From Dichetophora obliterata (Eukaryota > Arthropoda > Insecta > Diptera > Sciomyzidae): a DNA stretch of 64,000 bases. Below the pieces are notes generated by a model. The model had not been told where the DNA came from. It ran no database searches and saw only the letters and a program-made list of their open reading frames with translations. The translations under genes were made by a program, and so were the position numbers. The stretch is from the NCBI GenBank assembly GCA_963920525.1, contig OY986437.1, forward strand, positions 32,499,063 through 32,563,062, written 5' to 3'. Within the stretch, counting starts at the first letter, position 1. Each line of letters opens with the position of its first letter. Shown piece after piece: positions 57,534 to 64,000 of this stretch.

Positions 57534-58998
57534 TTTGAAATAAAAATTAATTCCTAATAATTTTGACGGAGATATATTGGAAATATACACATGAAAACTG
57601 GCTGATTGTAGCTGGATAAGTTCTAATCAAGAACAGTTATGACTTATTTTTTTTTTTTTGCATCCTTTTTATGAATGTGAAAAATTTTACTCATAAGGAA
57701 AATTAACAAAAACAGCACAACATCTTAAAGAAGAAGCAAAGAAACGCCTACAAAAAACTTATCGATTTCATAAAATTTCAATCATGAATCATTACATTAT
57801 GAATCATAAAGAAACTATCCAAAATGGTATCCAGCATAATTCTTTTCTTCAATATCTTGGCCTCTTCATTGCATAAAATCATTTATGGAGTTTCATCAGG
57901 AACCCACACTCACACACATATATATTTTTATGTTCTTTATGTACAAAACTGTTTGCTGCAGGACATCAGAACTCAACACTGAGAATATTTAATAGTAAAA
58001 AAAAATCGCAGCTTAACCCCCACTGACCAAGAAACAACAAAAACTACACGCAAGCTCAGCAAAAAATAAAAAAGTATCCCCAAAATACTAACGATGGTAA
58101 ATTCGCGCATGTTTCTTATCCGCATTCATTTAATGGCGGTTGGAGTATGACTTTTATGGCTGTTGTTGCTCTTGTGTTGCTTCGATTTTCTGCTACATCC
58201 ACAAAGGTTAAAAGTATAAAATATTTTTATGAGCTCAAGTCATGCAAAATGAAACGAATCAGAGCTCTTCGTGCATGGAATGCGAATAAGAAATCGATGA
58301 GAAATAAATTTTTTCGCTTATAACTTTTTTCCCTCTCTACTTATGTTTTCGTCTGGAATGAAATCAGGATATTTTTTCATGATGGCGTTCGTCAAGTTTT
58401 TATATATTTTTCTTCGGTGCTACGGAAATGTTGAAGGATCATGAATGTATACTTTTGGCGTAGTTTTAATTATACTAATGTTTTTGCTGCATTTTTAACA
58501 CTACATCGTACTTTGACACGCTGTTAATTGAGATGGGAGGATAGTGCATTTATATCAGATGAAGTAAAGGAATATATAGTCCTAAGATGGCCCTGATTTA
58601 TCTCGAAAACTAACCCAAGTTGCAGCAAAGCAGACCAATAAATGTATTTTAGAAATTTTTGCTAATGATAGTGGTTATGTATAAAAATATTTAACCCTTT
58701 GATGACTACAAACAAACCGCTATAAATTTTAAAATTTTTTTTGTAAAATTGTCATCACTGATGGCATATTTCTATACAAAAGTGAAATAAAAAAAAATTA
58801 CATATATTTACTGTAAGTTTTAAAAGCATACGGAAAAATCCGGAAAAACCCATCCGGAAAATGTATTTCTTACTTTGTTGGAGCAGCTGATTCATAAAGA
58901 TTTTGACATAATTGGGATGAGAAAATATATCCGCTCGTATTTGAAAATCGTTTGTGATACCTATATCTGTAGTCTCTGAGAAATCGGGATTAATATAT
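57534..58998. other. Spacer; 58000-58560 non-repetitive
   Basis: The stretch 58000-58560 has mixed composition (GGTTGGAGTATGACTTTTAT, GCTGTTGTTGCTCTTGTGTT) and matches nothing else in the window, so it could be unique host DNA. The open frame on the minus strand (58755-59003) has no recognised motif. Confidence 0.35.
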
Positions 58999-59000
58999 AC

Positions 59001-61319
59001 CAACGGTGAGCAAATGTGGCTCAGTAAGCCGCATGCGGCTCTTTGTTAAGTAAAGTGCGCCTCTTTTTTATTTTTATAAATAAAAATATATATATAAAAA
59101 AAAATTGAAAAATTTTTATTTCTGTTAAATTACATGTAATTTCATGTTGCTCTATCGTTTTTGGGTCAACGATTTGAAGAAAAATTTGATAAAGTGAACC
59201 CTATTTTTTTACTGGAAGTTCTCTTTAATTATGCTGTATTTTTTTCTTCATGATTTAATTACAAGGTAAACTCAGATTGAAGAGAGAACCAAGTTTTCAT
59301 ATATTGGCCAAAGATTAGTTTAAATCTCTCTTTTTTTTATGTTATTTACGTTAAAAAACTTAAATTTATTACTTCTTTTCTTTTGTTACTATTGTGCAAC
59401 AAAAAGATGGGTGCATATCGCACTCTATAAACAAAAGAGACCAAACTTTAAATTTTTAGGAGAAACAAAACAATTTTGTTTTTCAAGGAACTCCACACAA
59501 AACAAAGAGACAAAACAATTTTTATTATAAAAGAGAAAGAAAATGTGTACAAAATTTTGACTGTCGATGGAGACAGTCACTACACTGAGAAAAAAAAACA
59601 TACTTTAAAATTAAACAAAAAATTTTAAAACATAAATTTAATTCATTTGCGTTTTTACAAACAAAATTTAAAACAAGCGTGTTTAATTTTCAGCTATAAG
59701 CTCATCTCTCTTTTTTGTATAATTTTTTCTTATTATTACCTTCTAATTACAAAAAATACGCCGCTGTCAGAGATTGAATTAAAAAATTATGTACAGTAGG
59801 ATCATTGAAAAATATTGCCAGACAACTGAGAACCCGATTTTGCATTTGAATGTTTGAAAATATTTTTGAATTAGTCTTACAAATGTTGAATATAGGATGA
59901 GATACGAACTAATTAATTATTTTGATATTGAAAATGTTTCAAGCTGCAATGAAACTCAAATTTCATCAAATGAAGTCAAAAAATTTTTTATTCGGGGTGT
60001 CCGAGTTGTCGCTGATCACGAATATGACTCCAAAAACTCGAAAAAGTTAAAAAAAAATGGCATCGAAAAAATGGCGGTTTAATTTATTTGTTTTAAATTT
60101 AATAACAATATTTTAAATTATGTTTTAAAATATTTGTTTTAAATATTTAAGTTTTTGCATTAATTTTTTCGTTTAAGTAAATGTGTTTAAACGTAAAAAT
60201 TTTACAATGAAAGTATATTTAAAAACATTGTTTTGAAAACAAAAACTTTTGTTTTAAATTAAGCTTTAAAAAGATTTGTATTTAACTTAAATGAAATTGT
60301 TGCAAGCTCTATTTCAAAAACAAATTCGTTTAATATGAACACAATTTCATTTAATTTTAACCCATATTTCCCTCAGTGTACGAATAGTTTCTAGTTTTTA
60401 TAGTGATCTTTGAAAGGCGCTTGTTGAAAAAGCTTCTTATCAAAGTTTTTAATGAAGCATTTTAAAGCTTGAAGTTTCTAGTTTAAAGCCGATAAAATTT
60501 TGAAAATTCTGATTCTTTGATGCAAAATTTTAAGAAAAATATTATAAAAATTGTTTTTTTCAATCATGAATGATTGATGTTTAAGAAGCAATACGCGTGC
60601 TCCTAATTCAAATTTTGACGATTCCGACCGAAAAAACGGCCAAGCTGATCCTGACTAAAATAAGTCAGGGCTTTTAGGGTATGGAAAAAGCTAAAGAAAC
60701 CTTGAAACAATAAGACTTTTAGGCAATGATTGCAAAATAAGGGTCGGTTTTTTACAACACCCAAAAAATTATTTTTTTACACTTTTTTCAAACGGAAATC
60801 AAAGATTTTAAGATGAAAGCTTTTGTAGGAAATTTACTACGGTCTGAACAACCGTACTTTAATTTTCTGTGCGATCATTAGTTGCTGAGATATGGATGAT
60901 CAGAGGCAAAGTTATCCTTTTCCATTCAAAGTCGGATATCTCAGCAAAAAATTGGCATAGAAAAAGAAAAAATTAAGCAAATTTAAGCTAAATTAAGAAG
61001 CTAACTAACTTTGTTCCGTGCTTTTTCTTAAGAATGTGCCATAATAGTAGCTGATGAAATTATTTGGCCAAACGGCTGTCAAACTAGAAACTTCAAGCTT
61101 TAAAATATTTTCTTTTTAAATCCCGTCACTATCATTTTTTAAGAAGTTACAGCTTTTCAAATATAACTAAAAAAAAATTCAAATTTTTTTGCTCCCTTTA
61201 TTTTTTTGCTGAGTTTATTAAAATTTGTTTAGGTTTTTTTCTTTATTTGAAGTACTGTTTGGCTCTTTGGAAGGTGATGAAAATATTAATGTGACTCTTA
61301 TTGGTCTCAATCACCCCTG
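59001..61319. mobile_element. hAT-like (Charlie-type ends) element, 2.3 kb
   Basis: The left end CAACGGTGAGCAAATGTGGC runs into AAGCCGCATGCGGCTCTTTG. The right end, reversed, is CAGGGGTGATTGAGACC. CAGGGGTG...GCAAA...GCCGCATGCGGC is a recurring pattern of hAT (Charlie/Spin-like) termini. Outside the ends, ATATATAC (58993-59000) and ATATATAG (61320-61327) match at 7 of 8 positions, the expected 8 bp duplication. GCCGCATGCGGC is a perfect 12-base palindrome. No transposase frame survives; the MITE at 59581-60380 is nested within. Confidence 0.75.
59581..60380. mobile_element. TA-inserted MITE saturated with TTTAAA words
   Basis: Starts TACACTGAGAAAAA and ends CCCTCAGTGTA, so the CACTGAG ends are inverted with TA at both borders. 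The interior is dominated by GTTTTAAAT, GTTTAAA and TTTTAAAAC in both orientations. Analogous to the TACACGG elements at 13972, 14873 and 32017. A 61-codon open frame at 59897-60082 falls in its least repetitive part and has no recognised domain. Confidence 0.78.
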
Positions 61320-61505
61320 ATATATAGCTATGAAAAAAGTTTTTTATTTCTTTTAAAATTACAACAAGTTCAAAAAATGGTGAACACGTTAAAAGTAACA
61401 TTGATTTCTAACCCTTTAAGCTCAACTTTATGAAAATATCTCGGAAATTGTGCTCACACGACTTAAAAATGTAAATGGGTAAATTTTCACCCATTCGTAA
61501 TCAAA
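61320..61505. other. AT-rich spacer
   Basis: Nothing supportable between the hAT-like element and the satellite. Confidence 0.4.
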
Positions 61506-61536
61506 GTGTTAAGATTATTAATGTATAAAATAATAT

Positions 61537-62710
61537 TTGTTTATGTTAATGTTAATGTTAATGATATTGTAAAAGTAAATGTTAATGTTAATAGTTATGT
61601 TAATGTTAATATGAATGTTGGTGTTATTGTTAATGTTGACGTTAATGTTTATGTTAATGATATTGTAAAAGCTTATGTTAATGTTAATGGTTATGTTAAT
61701 GTTAATATTTATGTTAATTTTATTGTTAATGCTAACGTTAATGTTAATGTTTACGTTTATGTTTATGTTTATGTTTTTGTTTATGTTTATGTTTATGTTT
61801 ATGTTTATGTTTATGTTTATGTTTATGTTTATGTTTATGTTTATGTTTATGTTTATGTTTATGTTTATGTTTATGTTTATGTTTATGTTTATGTTTATGT
61901 TTATGTTTATGTTTATGTTTATGTTTATGTTTATGTTTATGTTTATGTTTATGTTTATGTTTATGTTTATGTTTATGTTTATGTTTATGTTTATGTTTAT
62001 GTTTATGTTTATGTTTATGTTTATGTTTATGTTTATGTTTATGTTTATGTTTATGTTTATGTTTATGTTTATGTTTATGTTTATGTTTATGTTTATGTTT
62101 ATGTTTATGTTTATGTTTATGTTTATGTTTATGTTTATGTTTATGTTTATGTTAATGTTAATGTTAATGTTACTGTTAATGCTAATATTAATGTTAATGC
62201 TAGTGTTAATGTTAATTTTAATGTTAATGTTTATGTTTATCTTTATGTTTATGTTTATCTTTATGTTTACGTTATGCTTATGCTAATGCTTTTGTTTATG
62301 TTTATGTTAATTTTAATGTTAGTGTTAATATTAATAGAAATGTTAAAAATAATGTTAATGGTAATGTTAGTGTTATTGTAAAGTTAAAGTTATTGTTAAC
62401 GTATTAATGATAATGTTTATATAAATGTAAATGTTAAGGTTATTGTTAATGGTAATGTTAATTTTATTTTTAATGTTAATGTTACTGTTATTGTTACTTT
62501 TAATGTTAATGTTAGTAATAATGTTTATAGTAATGTTAATGTTTATGTTAATGTTATTGTTAATGTTATTGTTAATATTTATATTATATTAATGTTATTT
62601 ATATTAAATTTATATTTAAATTATATTATATTAATGTTAATGTTAATGTTAATGTTAATGTTAATGTTAATGTTAATGTTAATGTTAATGTTAATAGTAA
62701 TGTAAATGTT
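61537..62710. repeat. Hexanucleotide satellite: TTAATG array with a perfect TTTATG core
   Basis: The edges (61537-61745 and 62152-62710) are imperfect (TTAATG)n with variants. The core 61780-62151 is 62 uninterrupted TTTATG units (372 bp). A clean (TTAATG)n block recurs at about 62632-62690. The core unit differs from the flanking unit by one base, suggesting that it expanded from a single mutated hexamer. Long open frames here (VNVN, YVYV, FMFM) are artefacts: TTTATG has no stop in any plus-strand frame. Confidence 0.95.
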
Positions 62711-62849
62711 AATATACGCCTTTAGTTCTTTATTTCAAAATTCCCATTTATTTGTACGACCAAGCAAAATGCTTTCCTTTTCCCTTTTAGTTCACAAGAC
62801 GATTGAAAAATCCCTCAAAAAGGGAAATTACCCTCACTCTGGCATCATT

Positions 62850-63065
62850 GGCTACACACGAGAAGGCTAAAAAAGAACTTTGCGAAACTAATCACAAGGT
62901 ACCGATTGTTTGAATGTTCACAGGTACTTAAGCAATGCCTTTTTAATAAATATAATTTACGAATGATAAGCGATCCAAATATTAGTACAATACAATTAAG
63001 GACAACTATTGATGCAGTATTTGCTAGATATATCGATGATATGTAATATACACTTGCTATTTTAG
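62850..63065 (+). repeat. Dispersed repeat with TIDxVFARY coding remnant, copy 2
   Basis: Contains GAATGTTCACAGG and GACAACTATTGATGCAGTAT. In one frame it reads DPNISTIQLRTTIDAVFARY then IDDM and a stop (about 62970-63045). Copy 1 at 39200-39440 conserves TID-VFARY. The protein family is not recognised. Confidence 0.5.
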
Positions 63066-64000
63066 AAATCAAAACCAACAATTCCATTAATAATTTTAAT
63101 ATTAATATTAATTAATTAGTTAATATATTAATTAATATTAATATCAATATGTTAATGTAAATGTTAATATTAATTTTAGTGTTACTTTTAATGTTATGAT
63201 TAATGTTAATTTTAATATTAGTGTTAATGTTAATATAATATTAATATACTGCTTAATACTAAAATTAATAATATTAATTAATATAAACATTAATATTTTT
63301 TAAAAATATTAATATGTATAATATATGTAAATATATGTAAATGTTAATATTATTATTAATGTTACTTTTAATAATATTAATATTAATATGTTAATGTAAA
63401 TGTTATTATTAATAAATTAAATTAATATTAATATTACTAATATTACAATTAACATTAATCATAACATTAAAAGTAACATTAATGTATTAATATATTAATG
63501 TAAATGTTAATATTATTATTAATGTTACTTTTAATAATGTTAATATTAATATGTTAATGTAAATGTTAATATTATTAATGTTTCTTTTAATGTTATGATT
63601 AAATTTAATATTAATACTAATAAGTAATAAATATTAAGTAATTAATATTAATTACTTCATTCCCTTAATATTAAAATTAATTAATATTAATATTAATATT
63701 TTAATATTTTAATATTTTAATATTTTATTAATTAATTAATTAATATTAATTACTTAAATAACACTAGTGTAACAAGAACATTTACATCAATATTAATATT
63801 AATTAATAATATATTAGTTAATTAATTAATTAATATTAATTACTTAAATATTAATAGTCTAACACAAACATTTACAAACATTTACGTTTAATAATAACAA
63901 ATACATTAATAATAACATTAACATTACCATTAACATCAATTTTATTGTTAATGTTAACATTAATGTTCATGGTAATGTTAATGTAAACGGTAATGGTAAT
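63066..64000. repeat. Degenerate TTAATATTAA/TTAATG satellite to window end
   Basis: Almost only A and T, arranged as TTAATATTAAT, ATGTTAATGTAAATG and (TTAAT)n. Words such as TTAATGTTACTTTTAATAATG recur near 63355 and 63520, a ~165 bp higher-order repetition. At the end both TTAATG and CATTAA orientations are present. Likely a decayed continuation of the hexamer array. Confidence 0.7.

Noticed and set aside
61780..62151. Telomeric repeat
   Set aside because: TTTATG does not match the insect TTAGG repeat, and most Diptera lack simple telomeric repeats; flanking TTAATG variants show a satellite.
61506..62381. Plus-strand open frame of VNVN/YVYV residues and a second frame of FM repeats
   Set aside because: Produced by TTAATG/TTTATG hexamers; no real protein signature.

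Overview
The window looks like repeat-dense, gene-poor nuclear DNA from a fly-like insect. It is very AT-rich. It carries Jockey-type non-LTR retrotransposon remnants, TC...CTAG Helitrons with internal ~140 bp tandem units, tRNA-derived SINEs, and PIF/Harbinger-, Tc1/mariner-, hAT-, piggyBac- and CACTA-type pieces. Assignment to Diptera, perhaps a large-genome calyptrate or tephritid, is inference from this repeat content and base composition. I find no intact host gene; at most there are a few richer non-repetitive stretches (3.37-3.92, 12.9-13.26, 25.4-25.7, 39.9-41.2, 58.0-58.6 kb) and one doubtful exon-like stretch near 36.0 kb. The whole window could be a large intron, intergenic DNA or a TE-rich cluster.

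Layout. 0-4.8 kb: AT-rich sequence, a 242 bp MITE and a 61 bp minisatellite. 4.8-7.6 kb: an element with ~260 bp terminal inverted repeats (TIRs), split by a complete Helitron (5501-7228). 7.7-12.2 kb: a Harbinger-like MITE, Helitron fragment, SINE, a MITE built on a palindromic word, and a 152 bp-repeat element. 13.9-15.4 kb: two MITEs 28 bp apart. 18.4-22.5 kb: a decayed Jockey-type LINE interrupted by a SINE and abutting a hAT relic that itself contains a MITE. 23.5-25.0 kb: a 1.5 kb foldback. 26.1-28.0 kb: a CTAG-word MITE and a LINE 3' end. 28.3-35.3 kb: a 7 kb hAT-type composite with a perfect 8 bp target duplication, filled with a LINE, a GTTGAA/TTCAAC array and a CACTA-like transposase pseudogene. 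36.8-41.2 kb: a second 152 bp-repeat element, duplications and a G-rich tract. 41.7-44.1 kb: a LINE 3' half on the minus strand. 44.9-47.7 kb: a foldback, a hairpin, a Helitron end and an 0.8 kb AATA array. 48.3-49.4 kb: a pogo/Tigger-like element enclosing a foldback with GC-richer cargo. 49.6-52.5 kb: a 566 bp unit in both orientations bounded by a 14 bp direct repeat. 52.8-57.5 kb: a MITE, a piggyBac-like MITE and a Helitron. 59.0-61.3 kb: a hAT-like element with a nested MITE. 61.5-64 kb: a TTAATG-derived satellite with a perfect TTTATG block.

The most unusual signal is a set of elements inserted at TA. Several begin TACACGG or TACACTGAG, and each is saturated with its own short palindromic word (CTAGTT, GCAAATATTTGC, GTTGAA..TTCAAC, CATGTAGGATAG, TTTAAA). 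They may be one group of non-autonomous transposons with element-specific iterons. Nothing here is an operon or pathway; the relationships are those of nested insertion, and the order of insertions can be read directly.
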